This document shows, piece after piece, positions 53,283 through 64,000 of a DNA stretch of 64,000 nt. Position numbers and translations under genes: made by a program. Source of the stretch: Onchidella celtica (lineage: Eukaryota > Mollusca > Gastropoda > Systellommatophora > Onchidiidae); the NCBI GenBank assembly GCA_963931925.1, contig OZ007579.1:49913619-49977618 (forward strand), in the 5' to 3' direction. Every line of letters begins with the position of its first letter. Position 1 is the stretch's first letter. The notes under the pieces are model-generated. The model saw only the letters and a program-made list of their open reading frames with translations, was not told where the DNA came from and ran no database searches.

Positions 53283-55721
53283 CTAGGCTCGACTAAGGTA
53301 GTCGGCGATATGATTGCTGGTTCCTGGAATTGGTTGAATAACGAACGTATACGGCTGTAAAGCCAATGCCCATCTAGACAAGCGTGGGCTGGACGAACGA
53401 TTCCTTGACAAAAACGTTAGTGGCTTGTGGTCTGTCTGGATACAGAATTCTCGTCCTAATTTCTTGACGGACCACACAATGGCAAGACACTCCCGCTCCA
53501 TCACAGAATACTTTTTTTCTCTCTGCAATAACTTCCTACTGACATAACAAACAGGATGGAAACATTCGTTCTTCTCCTGTAGAAGACAAGCGCCGACACC
53601 AGAGTCCGACGCATCTGTTCTGAGGATAAATTTAGATCGAAAATCGGGTAATATCAGAATGGGTGACGATGATAATGCTGTCATCAATTTATCAAATGCT
53701 GTCTGACATTCAGACGTCCACTGGACCTTATCGGGTTGTCCCTTCTTAGTAAGGTCAGTAAGAGAAGATGACAAGGAGGAAAAATTCGGAATGAACTTCC
53801 TGTAATAATTTAAAATTCCCACTAAGCTTCTGACTTCTTTTTGTCTTAGGGATTCCAACCCTACCAATTTCTCAATTTTTGTTACTTCAGGTCTCTGAAT
53901 ACCTCTACCCACAATATGTCCTAAGAATACTATCTCTGGACATGCCAAATACATCTTTGCGGGTTTAGCAGTTAAACCTAAATGACGCAATCGTTTAAAA
54001 ACTACTGTTAGTGTCTGAATATGTTCAGATCATGACGACGTATGACATGCTATATCGTCAAAGAATGACACGACATTAGGTATGTCCTTCAATACCAGTC
54101 TCATTAATCTTGCAAACGTAGCTGGCGCGTTTACCAGCCCAAATGGCTTGACCTTAAATTGAAATAATCCTATGGGCGTTTGGAAAGCCGTGTATTGTTT
54201 AGATTCCTCAGCAAGAGGAATCTCCCAATAACCTTTCGTTAAATCTATCTTGGAAAACCACGTGGACCCGGCCAATGAAGCTATTAGTTCCTCTTGAAAT
54301 GGAATAGGCTCCCTATCGCCTACCGTAATAGTGTTCAATTTTCGAAAATCAATACAGAACCGCACCGATCCATCAAGTTTTTTCACGAGGACGATGGTTG
54401 ATGAATACGGCGATGTTGATGCTTCTATCACATCTAACTTCAACATTGACTCAACTTCTTTTATAACCCTATCTCTGGAAGAAAAAGGCAGCGGATATGG
54501 TCTAAGAGATACTGGCTTATCCGAAGTCAACGTTATTTGGTGCTGGATCACCGTAGTGCGACCCGGCAAATCTGTAATAACATCTGGGAATGACGCCAAC
54601 AGGGCCTCAAGTTCCCTAATCATTGAACTCGTAAGGTCAGGGTTAAATTTTACGTCCCTGTAACCTTGTGTTGGAGTTAACTGCGGCAATTGAATTTGTA
54701 CCTCTTCCTGTGTCTCAGTGTCGGTCACGTCACTGTCCAACTGGTCTACGACCCCCGTACAAGCAATAGAGAAGACACTCTCTTCTGGTTTCGTCTGTGC
54801 ACACAGATACTCTGGTCTCTCATAAAATCTCTGTAGCATATTAACATGGAAAACCTTAACTGATCCATCAATGTGGATAGCGTAATCTACTTTCGAAACA
54901 ACTCGCTCAATAACATAAGGACCTTTCCATGCCATCAATAACTTATTATGATGCGTAGGAAATAACAATAGAACCTTGTCTCCTGGCTTAAAAATTCTCA
55001 GTTTGGATCCTTTATCTTTATAGTTTTTTGCTCTTTTTGAAGCGATACTAGAAGCTTCTTCTGCGATAGTGCGCGCTGAAGATAATCTTTCTCTTAAATC
55101 AACAAGGTACTGAAACACTGAAATTTGCTCATCGTCTCCTGATGATGGCGACGTCATCATGTCCCGAAGAACATCGGTTGGACCCCTAGGACTACGACCA
55201 TACAACATCTCAAACGGAGAGAATCCAGTTGACTCCTGCCGTACCTCCCTGTACGCGAATAATACTGCAGGGATATATCTATCCCAATCTTTAGGGCGAT
55301 CAGCAGCTACCTTACGCAGCATCGACTTTAGCGTCGAATTCAATCTCTCGCACATGGCATTAGCCTGCGGATGATATGGGGTGGTAGTGATGGGCTCTAT
55401 GCTAAATAAGCGAAACAATTCCTTCATCATCTCCGAAGTAAATTGCGCGCCCCTATCAGACAAAATTTGTTCTGGTATTCCTACCCTAGCGAAAATTCCA
55501 AACAACGCTTCCGCGACTGCCTCTGACGTTATGGTCCGAAGAGGAACCGCCTCTGGCCACCTCGTAGCATTACATATGACCGTTAAGAAAAATCGATTCC
55601 CCCTATCGGTAGCTGGGTGAATGGGCCCAACAAGGTCTATCGAAAACTTTTTAAACGGCTCCGAAACCGTGGGGATCTTTTGAAGAGGAGCCTGAGGTGT
55701 ACGACCCTTATGCGTCGTCTT
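53283..55721 (-). pseudogene. Integrase core, RT and RNase H of the Gmr1-like element
   Basis: After the TAA the frame reads the integrase core with FSIDLVGPI (first D), ILSDRGAQFTSEMM (second D) and NAMCERLNSTLKSML (E). A GPY/F module follows (WKGPYVIERVV...FHVNMLQRF). Only then comes RT: DLPGRTTVIQHQI, LRPYPLP, SSTIVLVKKLDGSVRFCIDF, KPFGLVNAPATF and FFDDIACHT (catalytic DD). A TGA at 54030-54032 interrupts, then KRLRHLGLTAKPAKMYL, FLGHIVG, and RNase H with LRTDASDSGVGACLL, ERECLAIVW and IQTDHKPLTFL, ending HIADYLSRA. All catalytic acids are present. The two stops prevent a full-length product. Confidence 0.9.
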
Positions 55722-57575
55722 TTAGCACGCACTGCACGTCTTACAATACAATCGTACATCTCTGTGGACGAATGGCCAATAAAAATTCTTAAGAACCCTT
55801 TCTTTGGTTCTAGCTATCCCCATATGACCCGCTAATGGGACATCATGTGCCAAATGCAATACTGTTGCGATTAGCAACGCCGGCACAACGACCTGCTTTA
55901 AAAGGGAAGCCACCGTGACATACTTTCGGAACAGTATGCCCGCCTGGATAACAAAGGAAGATGAACCGTTCTTATATTTCCTCGTTTTCTCTGTTCGCGC
56001 CTCCCCAAAACATGGACTCAATGATGGGTCCTCCTTTTGTAATCTCCCCAAGCGCTCTGGTGTGATATCCAGGTTAACCGCTGGCGTTACCAAAGGTCTA
56101 ATTTCACCCTTATCACCTACCTGTCGGCGTGTCTCGACTGCGGCACAAAAGTCAATACCTTTTGATTGTGACCATGCCTGCACATTCTCTTCGGAAGGGG
56201 AAAATACCCGAGATACATTACCAATGATGAGCTGGGCGCCTGGAAAAAAACCAACGACTGCTTCGACTTCCCCGCTAAGGAAGGGCGTATCAATCACTAT
56301 CTTGGCCATGGGTAATTTCTCAATGGCCCCCGAAAATTGTATGCATGGGACAGTCTCACCCGTAAGCTGCGAATCCTGAATGCAGACTCTATGCACCCCC
56401 ACAACGGTAGATCCTGTATCCCGTAAAACCGAGACCGGTTCGTCCCCAGCAAACACCGGAAAAACCCTAAGACCACCTCCTGTATGACATGAATTTATAA
56501 CGGGAATCTTTCTCCTACAAGGTAAAACACCGGAAGATAACAATTTCTCACAACTGGGACACTTAGAATACTGTCCGCCTCCGTTGTCCGATGTAACACA
56601 CGCGGCCGCATGATGAAATTTATTAGGGGAACACGGACTGGAGCCACTGCGATTGTCATCGCCGTTCGACGCTATCCTACCTGCAGGGCAATTCACGCTA
56701 ATGTGATCTGCTCTTCCGCAGTTCCAACACTTCGCGGCCCTACAATCCCGTGAAAAGTGACCTACGCGTCCGCAAGTCCAACACTCCGCTCCCTGTGCTC
56801 CGCTAGACCTGTGTCCCCGTGACTCATCGCGACCGGAACTAAAGTCCCTATGCCGTCTATCATCGGCAAAGGTTACAAATCGCCCTCGGCCATTACCGCG
56901 ACCTCGCCCTCCTGCTCGGTCAAACTTACCGGCCCCATATGCAGGTGATTGGCAATACCCCCTACGTTGAACCTGGGCTTGCCCATTATAGGCACCACGC
57001 TGACGCGACCTGTCTCTACCATGTCCTGTCGGCGACCCCTCAACCACGGCGACGTAACCAGCATCCTGTACGTACGCCCTCGCGACTGGTTTGGACGGAT
57101 GTGCCGTACGGTATGCTTCCGCCAACTTTGACGCCTCCTGCACCGTCGCGGGTTCGTTTTCTTTTAGAAAAGCCACCAAATCTTTATGGCACGACGCGTA
57201 CAGCTGGTCACGGATCATTAGGTCTTTCAATTTAGCAAAATCTACACCAACATGTGACAATTCCAACCAGTTCGTGAAATATTCTGTCAATCTCGCGACG
57301 AAGGCAGCAAAGTCCTCCCTGGTATCCGCACGTGCTCGCCTAAACTGCTCCCGGAAATATTCCTCCGTACGCGCAAATCGGCGAAGCAGCAAAGACTTCA
57401 GCTTATCGTAATCATGCACGTCTTCGCACTGTAACTCTTTAAAGTAGGTCAACGCTCGACCCTGCAATAAGGACGCCAGGTACGTGGACCATAATTGCTT
57501 TTTCTCCCCCCATTGCAGTTGTGCATTTAGTTCGAACCTGTAAAGGAAGGCGTCTATATGGTTCTGTTGGCGCAT
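55722..57575 (-). pseudogene. Gag capsid, zinc knuckles, protease and integrase HHCC finger
   Basis: 617 codons. The capsid region is about 1-160 (LQWGEKKQLWSTYLASLLQG, FARTEEYFREQF). A low-complexity G/R region is at 200-260. Knuckles are C265-x2-C-x4-H-x4-C278 and C283-x2-C-x4-H-x4-C296. The aspartic protease has D-T-G-S at 386-389 and I-I-G-N near 450. The final part is already integrase: H574/H577...H584 and C611-x2-C614 of the zinc finger (HMGIARTKERVLKNFYWPFV). The frame then meets TAA at 55722, and the integrase core continues in the same frame. Integrase directly after protease, with no RT in between, is the key observation. Confidence 0.88.
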
Positions 57576-57864
57576 TCTTCTTGAGTTCCAATTCCGCGAT
57601 TCTTACTCGCGTCTCTCTCTCCTGCTGCTTATCCCTAGCCTCTATCTCCCGTTCTTGAGCTTCTATCTCCTTTAACTTTAACTCCCTTTCCTGCTGCTGA
57701 GCCTCTCTTTCTCTTTCTCGCTCTTGAGCCTCTTTTTCTCGCTCTCTATCTTTAGCACGCTCATCGCGCAATTCCGCCTGCTGCTCTTTAATCCAGCCGC
57801 GTAGCTCTACTCCTTCAAGGCCAAGTTCCGTACCTACTTTCCTGAGCTCACGGAGATCCGCCAT
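57439..57864 (-). pseudogene. Gag N-terminus: charged coiled coil
   Basis: This starts MADLRELRKVGTELGLEG and becomes a long heptad-like E/R/Q/K stretch (AKDREREKEAQERERE). It ends in ELELKKNAP, where a one-base shift at about 57575 throws the reading out of the capsid frame that begins MRQQNHIDAFLY. An N-terminal acidic/basic coiled coil followed by capsid is seen in several animal gypsy gags. It would promote particle assembly in the cytoplasm. Confidence 0.75.
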
Positions 57865-58816
57865 TTCACGGATTTATTTTGATACAATTTGAAATACAAT
57901 AACTGTCTATGTACTTACTATAAGCTTATTACAACCGACGTATCCCGAGACCTGAAACTATACCACTACAAAGACAAGCACTATTTTCAAATGCAATTCA
58001 GAAACACACCTAACTGAACACTTTATAGCATACTCTCTAACTAATTCTATGTTCATAAAATGTATAGCACTATTAAATAACAAAAGAGAATAGAAAAGAC
58101 AAGACTGAGGAAATTCAGTAGAAGGACCAAAAGGACATCAAGGACAACAAACCAGACTAAGACGAAGACTTCTAAAAAACATATAATGGGAAAAAAAATG
58201 CAACCTAACTACGCCGATTACACTACAAGGTACGAACAAGAACAGAGCCTGAAAAAAAGAACGTATCTACAGATAGGTAAGAGAGGGGACAAGAGAATAC
58301 GTCTTCCTGCAGAACAGAGAAGATATCGACGCTACAACTAACCAATAACAAAGCCCTAAAGACTGTTCACCGTGATGAACGAAGTTCCAAGTTTCCCACA
58401 CCTTTTTAAAAGGATAAACTAAGTTCAACACAGCAAACGAAAACAGCAAATACAGAGAAAACGACAGATGAAAAGACAGCCCTCAATCCAGGGCACAAAA
58501 TTTTTGAATTTTACTTAACTTTCACTTTTTTGACTCTAACTTAAATCCTCAATCGGAGCTCTGGCCGCTTGACTCCTCAGGCTGGCACATACACTCTCTC
58601 TGTGAAAATTCAATCACACATTAGTACATAATTATTTATAGCAATACATGCATCAATACATATTCATAAATATACATAAATCATATCCTAATGAAAATAC
58701 CATTCATCCAACGAACAAAAGACAACAGTACAATTTCCTACCACAGCAGAAATACAACTAGATATGACGAACACACAATGTCAAAATGACTACAGGTAAC
58801 TAAACGGACGAGTGTC
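57865..58816 (-). other. 5' untranslated leader of the Gmr1-like element
   Basis: About 950 bp between the primer site and the first gag methionine. No frame of interest. A leader this long would hold the packaging signal, but no structure is evident. Confidence 0.5.
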
Positions 58817-58834
58817 ACAACGGACGAGCCCCCA
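58817..58834 (-). promoter_or_regulatory. Primer-binding site for tRNA-Pro
   Basis: On the minus strand TGGGGGCTCGTCCGTTGT begins one base after the LTR end. Its first 14 bases match the well-known tRNA-Pro primer site of gammaretroviruses (TGGGGGCTCGTCCG). A partial duplicate (CGGACGAG) lies just beyond at 58805-58812. Confidence 0.75.
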
Positions 58835-58835
58835 G

Positions 58836-60000
58836 TGTCACAAATCCCAGACTGGGAGATGTAATAATTATAACAAGACAACAATCACGAACGAAGAAGT
58901 ATAACACTTAACAGAACAACCCATCAGACTCACACATTTATTAAACATAAAGATAAAGATAGAAATGCAATGACATACAGTATATTACTCAATTCAACTG
59001 CCGTCCAACGGCCTTCTTCCCTCAAGCACTCTTCCTCGGGTCCACAACCCGGTAGTTACTTTTAAAGACACTTCGGCTTCAGCCTCTCCACTCAATGTCT
59101 TACTAGTACATTAGGATTTCCCTCGCCCCGCAGTCTCTCAATGGCCCCTTCCTATGGCAATAACAACTTAGCATTCCAATAGCCCCTCAACATGGAAATA
59201 GCACGTTAATAGTTCAATTCACATTAGTATCTCAATAGCACAGTAGTATATCAATATCACATGTAGTACATCTTAATAGCACATTAACAGTTCTATACAC
59301 ATCCCTGTCTGTGGCCAGACTGCCACGACTCATGCGCTCCTCCTGTCCTACTCGACAGCTTCACTCCACTGGCCTATGGGTAGCCTTCGGCCCTATGCTG
59401 GCCTATCCCATGTGCTAGTTCGCTCACCGCGGGTGGTGTCTCTGCCCGACCCCGGCACCTATAAGAAGAACATTACATTGGTATAATACCATACCATTTC
59501 TAACCACTTCACCCCTCATTACAAACCATCAAGCGTACACACAATAGTCCACCTTTCACTCACTACACATCTTACGGTAACACACCTCTACTGTATTACA
59601 CATTACTCACTCTCGCTACGAATCCATGAACCTAACTTACATCTATCGCTCATGGCGCACATCTCTATACACAGTAATCAATGCCTTCCACATTCCTCAC
59701 ATATACTTATTTACATCATGGTCATAGGCGAATATAATACATCAATCATCATAATTATCAATCATCGTTCAACCTACCAGTCATCACTGGAAAACACATC
59801 ACAATGTCCCGACTGCTTTCATTCACGTCTGTCTCTTGGGACCTTCTAACTTGCATTGATTGCAAGCACAGCGCTCTCGCCTCATGCAAACCCCCCCACT
59901 CACAACATTCCACGCTTTTCATTAATTGTGGGCCGTGAGTTAAACTTATTCTACCCCCTTCTCACCGTAACTATTGATCCTCGCTCACCCGCTCGTGACA
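58836..60000 (-). repeat. 5' LTR of the Gmr1-like element
   Basis: 1165 bp, TGTCACAAATCCCAGACTGG to CACCCGCTCGTGACA. On the minus strand it would carry promoter and poly(A) signal: AATAAATGTGTGAGTCTGAT lies about 90 bp before its end. The TATA element is not obvious. Confidence 0.92.
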
Positions 60001-60005
60001 GAGAG

Positions 60006-60681
60006 GATCAATCTAGAAACTCAAACCAGGGATCAGTCAGCAAATATCTTGTGGCATAAACAACGTGCAGGGCGAATAACATCATCCTTGTTTCATGAGT
60101 GCATGCACACAAATTTTGAATGACCATCAGAATCACTGGTGAAGAAAATTTTAAATACTTCTGCTTTCAGAACACCAGCTACTCAGTGGGGTTTAGAACA
60201 TGAAGCACATGGAGTTGAAATGTTCCGAAAGAGTATGGAACCATATCATAAAAATTTGAAAATTGATAAATGTGGCTTTTTTCTTCACAAGGAATCATCA
60301 TTTCTTGGAAGCAGTCCTGACAGAATTGTATCTTGTGATTGCTGTGGGCAGGCACTTTTAGAGGTCAAATGCCCCTATAAATTCAGACATGTGTTACCAT
60401 GTATCATTACTGACAGTGCGTTCTGTCTTGAACACCACACATCCGAATTTCCACTTTGTAATCTGGGGCTAAAAAAGGGTCACCCATATTATTATCAAGT
60501 CCAAGGACAGCTTGGCATCTGTGATAGAAAAATATGTTATTTTGTCGTGTTCTCTGAAAAAGGCACCCACATTGAAAGCGTTACATTTGATGAAGCCCAG
60601 TGGATGTATATGAAGCAGAAATTGACAATTCTTTTTAGGAAATGTGTCATGCCTCGTCTACTTAAATATAACTGCTTATGA
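60006..60681 (+). pseudogene. YqaJ-type (PD-(D/E)XK) nuclease domain, 3' part
   Basis: The frame continues as NLETQTRDQSANILWHKQR followed by GRITSS, the opening motif of the YqaJ/lambda-exonuclease-like family. It meets a TGA at 60121-60123 and carries on in frame as KKILNTS, WGLEHEAHGVEMF, GSSPDRIVSC (catalytic D), LLEVKCPY (E-x-K) and YYYQVQGQL (conserved Q), ending at 60681. The three catalytic motifs are intact. In the transposon family this nuclease presumably trims DNA ends during transposition; that role is inferred. Function is lost here through the gypsy insertion and the TGA. Confidence 0.82.
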
Positions 60682-60905
60682 TAATTCTAGATCTGATATT
60701 TAACAACGGTAAGAAACTTTATTTTCCATAATTCTTCAAATAGTTGCATTGAACACATTTTCATTCTGATTCCAATGTAGCAAACTGGATTTTCTTCTTC
60801 ATAGTCTTTAGTATATTAAACTTAGTAAGTAACCCAATGCCAGGAAGTTTCAACTCCTACAAATGTTGTCAAAATAAAATTCCAGTTTGAAGTAGTGTGT
60901 TAGAT

Positions 60906-62286
60906 CTATAATATAGGTGGGCACAAGTTTATGATTGCAGCAATAACTGTTACAATTTTCTCAATTGTAGGAATATCATTCTCGGACCTCTTTATAAGCG
61001 AAATGGGGAGGATTTCTCGCAAACTTTGGAAACTCTTTGTCCTACCTATGACTCGTTCAACATGAATCCGAGCTCTTGCAATTCTGCGTGATGTTTCAGT
61101 TTCTACTGCAGATAATTGTTTTTTCCCTTTTGTAAATGCTGGCACTATTAGTTTTACTTGGTGCATAGCAAAATCATCCTGCATGATGAAGCCTCTGTCA
61201 GCCATGACTGCATTCCCTGGATTGAGTTTAGATATGAATCTCTCCTCTATTGTAATTTTTTTGTCACTTGGTCTCCCTGTCCATGCGTTTGACAGAAATG
61301 ATATACTACCAGAAGGATTAATACCAATACCAAATTTTACTGTGTTGAGTTTTTTATAATGAGAATACGTTTGTGCTCTTGCCTTGAGATTTGAAGTTCT
61401 TTCAATAAAAATTTCAGTACAGTCAATAATGCATTTCACATCCTTAAATTCTACTGTTCTGAGGCACTCGGGTAGTTGCATAAACTCTGTTTCAGACCAC
61501 ATAATAAGGCCTGAAAGGGTAGTGAACAAGGCATCCAGCCAAGCATGGAATATTCTTGTGACTGTAGCAGCAGAAGTTTTGTACCTAAATGCAATATCCT
61601 CAACTCCAATATTGTGACCCAGTTTCACGAGACATATGAAATACTCTTCAATTAATAACATTTTTCTTTTGCTTCTTTTAACAATTTTGGAACATTCTTC
61701 ATATATTGTGGTAAATACTTTAAATGTTGGTAACCCTGTGTAATAGCTTGTCTTGTTATCATCATCTTTTATTATGTTGTGGTCAAAATGATATATTGAT
61801 TGCATTATGTCATGGTGTTTGCTTTCTATTTGTTGGATTTGATCCGGCAGTGCACTGAGTTTTTGCTCCAAGGTGTAAAGCTGTTCTTTGTATGTAGATT
61901 CCATTTTCTTACCTAATAAAAGTTCAGATGTCATGTTATTTATGCTATCTTGTAGTAGTTCCATTTGTTTTTGCTGTATGCTGAATTCCTCTTTCAATGT
62001 TATCATGTCATGGGCACCCATATCAGTTTGGGTGCCTGTTGTGTTTGTCAGCACCTCTGTCTGGTTTGATATTCCTGTCTCCAAGTTGACCTCATGTGCT
62101 GAAAATTCAAATAATTCAAGGAGAGCACGGGCAACATCATGTCGGCTTCTTTTTTTCTTCCCTTTCCTTAACCCTGTCCTGCCTCTCAAGAATCCTCTTC
62201 AGGGTATCGGGTTGTCTCTTGTGCAGAGGGTATGTTGAAATAAACTTGGCTTGAAGTCTACATTACTTGGGTCAGTAGAAGGCATC
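60906..62286 (-). pseudogene. DDE transposase (ISL2EU/PIF-IS5-like)
   Basis: After an acceptor-like TTTACTACAG (ending about 62287) the frame opens MPSTDPSNVDFKPSLF and meets a TGA near 62205. It then runs 427 codons without interruption to 60906. It has a basic N-terminal block (RKGKKKRSRHD), a coiled-coil stretch, a helix-turn-helix (GVEDIAFRYKTSAATVTRIF), and a DDE_Tnp_4 catalytic triad: D near residue 256 (IIDCTEIFIER), D near 330 (VMADRGF) and E near 378 (HVERVIGR). It would bind the ends and cut and paste the element. The TGA may be the only lesion if translation from a downstream codon is impossible. A solo LTR lies 50 bp upstream, probably in an intron. Confidence 0.8.
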
Positions 62287-62334
62287 CCTGTAGTAAAGAG
62301 AAACAAGCAAACTGTTAATACTCTCCTTGATAAG

Positions 62335-63512
62335 TGTCACAAATCCCAGACTGGGAGATGTAATAGTTTATAACAGGACAACAATCACGAACGAACACGT
62401 ATAACACTTAACAGAACAACCCATCAGACTCACACATTTATTATACATAAACATAAAGATAATAGCGCAAATACATACATTATATTATTTAATTCAACTG
62501 CCGTACACGGCCTTCTCCCGTACGCACACTTCCTCGGGTCCACAACCCGGTAATTACTTCTAAAGACACTTCGGCCTCAGCCGCTCCACTCAGGGTCTTA
62601 ATGACACACTATTACTCTCTCACCCCACAGTCTCTCAATAGCGCCTCCCTATGGCAATAACCCCTTAGCCTCCTGTAGCACCTCGCGTGGCCATAGCACA
62701 TTAATAATTCAATTCACATGAATAAACTCAGTCGCACAGTAATACATCCATGTCACAGTAGTACATCTTAATAGCACATTTCGATCATATCTACATCCCT
62801 GTCTGTGACCAGACTGCCACGACTCATGTGCCTCTACTGTCCTGCACCGACAGCTTCACTCCTGGCCTATGTGTAGCCTTCGGCCCTATGCTGGCCTGTC
62901 CCCTGTGCTCACCGTAGGCGGCGCCTCGGCCCGACCCCGGCACCTACAAAAATAACATTACATTGGTATAACACCATACCATTTCTATTCACTTCACCCC
63001 TCATTACAACTCATGAAGCGTACACACAATAGTTCACATTTCACTCACCAAACATCCTACGGTAACACACCTCCACCGTATTCCACCCTACTCACTCTCG
63101 CTACAAATCCATGAAGCTAACTTCCATCTATCGCTCATGGCGCACATTGCTATACACAGTATCAAGGACTTCCACATTCCTCACATATACTTATTTACAT
63201 CATGGTGATAGGCGAATATAATACATCAATCATCATAATTATAAATCATCGTTTCACCTACCAGTCATCACTGGAAAACACACAACAATCTCCCGTCTGC
63301 CCTGATCTCACGTCTGTCCCCTGGGACCTTCTAACTTGCACTGATCGTAGTACAGCGCTCTCGCCTCATGCAGACCCCCCAACTCACAACATGAACGCTT
63401 TAACGTTAACTAACAGAAATCAATATAGGTGAGCAGCCTCACTATCCCGTGAGTCATTCCCTCACTTCCATGCCCCCGTAATCTTTGAATCCCGCTCACT
63501 CCACTCGTGACA
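62335..63512 (-). mobile_element. Solo LTR of the Gmr1-like family
   Basis: 1178 bp, TGTCACAAATCCCAGACTGG to CCACTCGTGACA, flanked by ATAAG (62330-62334 and 63513-63517). It follows the LTRs at 48956 and 58836 along its length but with many more differences, so it is an older or different subfamily insertion. It lies upstream of the transposase start on the minus strand, probably within an intron. Confidence 0.92.
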
Positions 63513-63517
63513 ATAAG

Positions 63518-64000
63518 TAAGCCAGGCATGTAACTAGTGTCTGAGTAAGATTTTGGTTCATTTTATATCAACTAATGTACAACATACATCTGTCAAACAT
63601 GAATAATTTGGACTCTCCATGACTACCTCATCTTGTTCCCAGTCTGTAAAATACTGCGAAATACGTTAAGATTTAAATCTAGATCTAGACATGAGAAATA
63701 TATAATATAAATGAGTGTGGGAGATTTGTTCCTGGGGAACCATCATTTTGACTTACACTTGTATCTCTGCTTGACTGTGCTTCAAAACCCACTCAAAATA
63801 ATATTAATAACAATAATAATATATCAAAATTCATTATGATGTGTGTAGCATCTGCGGGCTACCCCTTGCCCTCCCCCGGTTTTGTTGTTGTGCTGGTGGC
63901 TGAGCATGTGTCCACTACTTTTTTCATTTTTTTTGTTGACAACCGCCAGAGTGTACTGTACTCCGTGACCTGACCTTCTTTTCTAGTGAGTAGTTTTTTT
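63518..64000. other. End of window, nothing recognised
   Basis: Should contain the 5' exon and left terminus of the ISL2EU-like element if it is complete. On the minus strand a GT|GTAAGT-like donor occurs near 63755, but no reading frame could be tied to it. An (AAT)n stretch lies at about 63800-63825. Confidence 0.35.

Larger units (their letters stand above)
48956..60000 (-). mobile_element. Gmr1-like LTR retrotransposon (order PR-IN-RT-RH)
   Basis: LTRs of about 1.17 kb (48956-52928 with an internal LINE, and 58836-60000) with ends TGTCACAA...TGACA are flanked by GAGAG (48951-48955 and 60001-60005). Reading on the minus strand: 5' LTR, tRNA-Pro primer site, coiled-coil gag, capsid and two zinc knuckles, protease, integrase, RT, RNase H, polypurine tract, 3' LTR. 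Integrase preceding RT is copia-like, yet RT and RNase H are clearly Ty3/gypsy, which defines the Gmr1-like group. The two LTRs differ at roughly 20 positions by eye (about 98% identical). Three lesions break the polyprotein, so it is recently dead. Confidence 0.9.
48625..63517. mobile_element. ISL2EU-like DNA transposon (YqaJ nuclease + DDE transposase), disrupted
   Basis: Two convergent genes belong together: a YqaJ-type nuclease on + (48633-48955 continued at 60006-60681) and a DDE_Tnp_4 transposase on - (62205-60906), 225 bp apart at their 3' ends. A transposase of the PIF/IS5 relatives paired with a YqaJ nuclease is the hallmark of the ISL2EU superfamily. The element is interrupted by an 11-kb LTR retrotransposon (target duplication GAGAG), and a solo LTR (target duplication ATAAG) lies just upstream of the transposase. 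The terminal inverted repeats were not found, so the outer limits given are minimal. Confidence 0.6.

Noticed and set aside
48956..60000. Copia (Ty1) element, given integrase before RT
   Set aside because: RT, RNase H, GPY/F module and 5-bp target duplication are gypsy-type; only the domain order is copia-like.

Overview
The window is animal nuclear DNA dominated by transposable elements. It has no bacterial-style operons, it has intron-like splice signals, and it is full of LINEs, LTR retrotransposons, piggyBac, Helitron and ISL2EU-type elements, microsatellites and minisatellites. The mix (a 'craniofacial development protein 2'-like LINE, I-type LINEs, Mag/K02A2.6-like gypsy, many A/T-rich intergenic stretches) suggests a marine invertebrate, most likely a mollusc. 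That is inference from repeat composition, not proof.

Layout. 0-8 kb: the 3' end of an L2/CR1-like LINE (+), then a decayed I-type LINE (-) carrying a solo LTR with a GTAGT target duplication. 8-12 kb: simple repeats, a small single-exon gene for a secreted cationic peptide precursor (-, 9502-9741), and eight units of a 156-bp satellite. 12-19 kb: a non-autonomous piggyBac-like element whose empty site survives in a related repeat at 30.1 kb, a 62-bp satellite with an internal palindrome, and long non-coding stretches. 19-30 kb: a gypsy element with an uninterrupted 1299-codon gag-pol (-) and a tRNA-Leu primer site, a Rex1-like LINE tail, and LINE copy A (-). 30-44 kb: a solo LTR, a tRNA-derived SINE, an internally deleted piggyBac transposase gene, two minisatellites, two Helitrons joined head to tail, and one or two likely host exons of a secreted acidic protein. 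44-64 kb: LINE copy B (+), then a nested stack.

The stack is the main attraction. An ISL2EU-like DNA transposon (a YqaJ nuclease gene on + converging on a DDE transposase gene on -) is split by an 11-kb LTR element (48956-60000). That element's pol order is protease-integrase-RT-RNase H, the Gmr1-like arrangement rather than the usual gypsy order. One of its LTRs is split by an I-type LINE (12-bp target duplication), and that LINE is split by a poly(A)-tailed retrocopy (14-bp target duplication). Another solo LTR of the same family sits just upstream of the transposase gene.

Most of the coding capacity is retrotransposon pol and is broken by stops or frameshifts. The only uninterrupted large frame is the gypsy gag-pol at 19.3-23.2 kb. 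Host coding content is small: the cationic peptide precursor and the exon at 41.36 kb are the best candidates.
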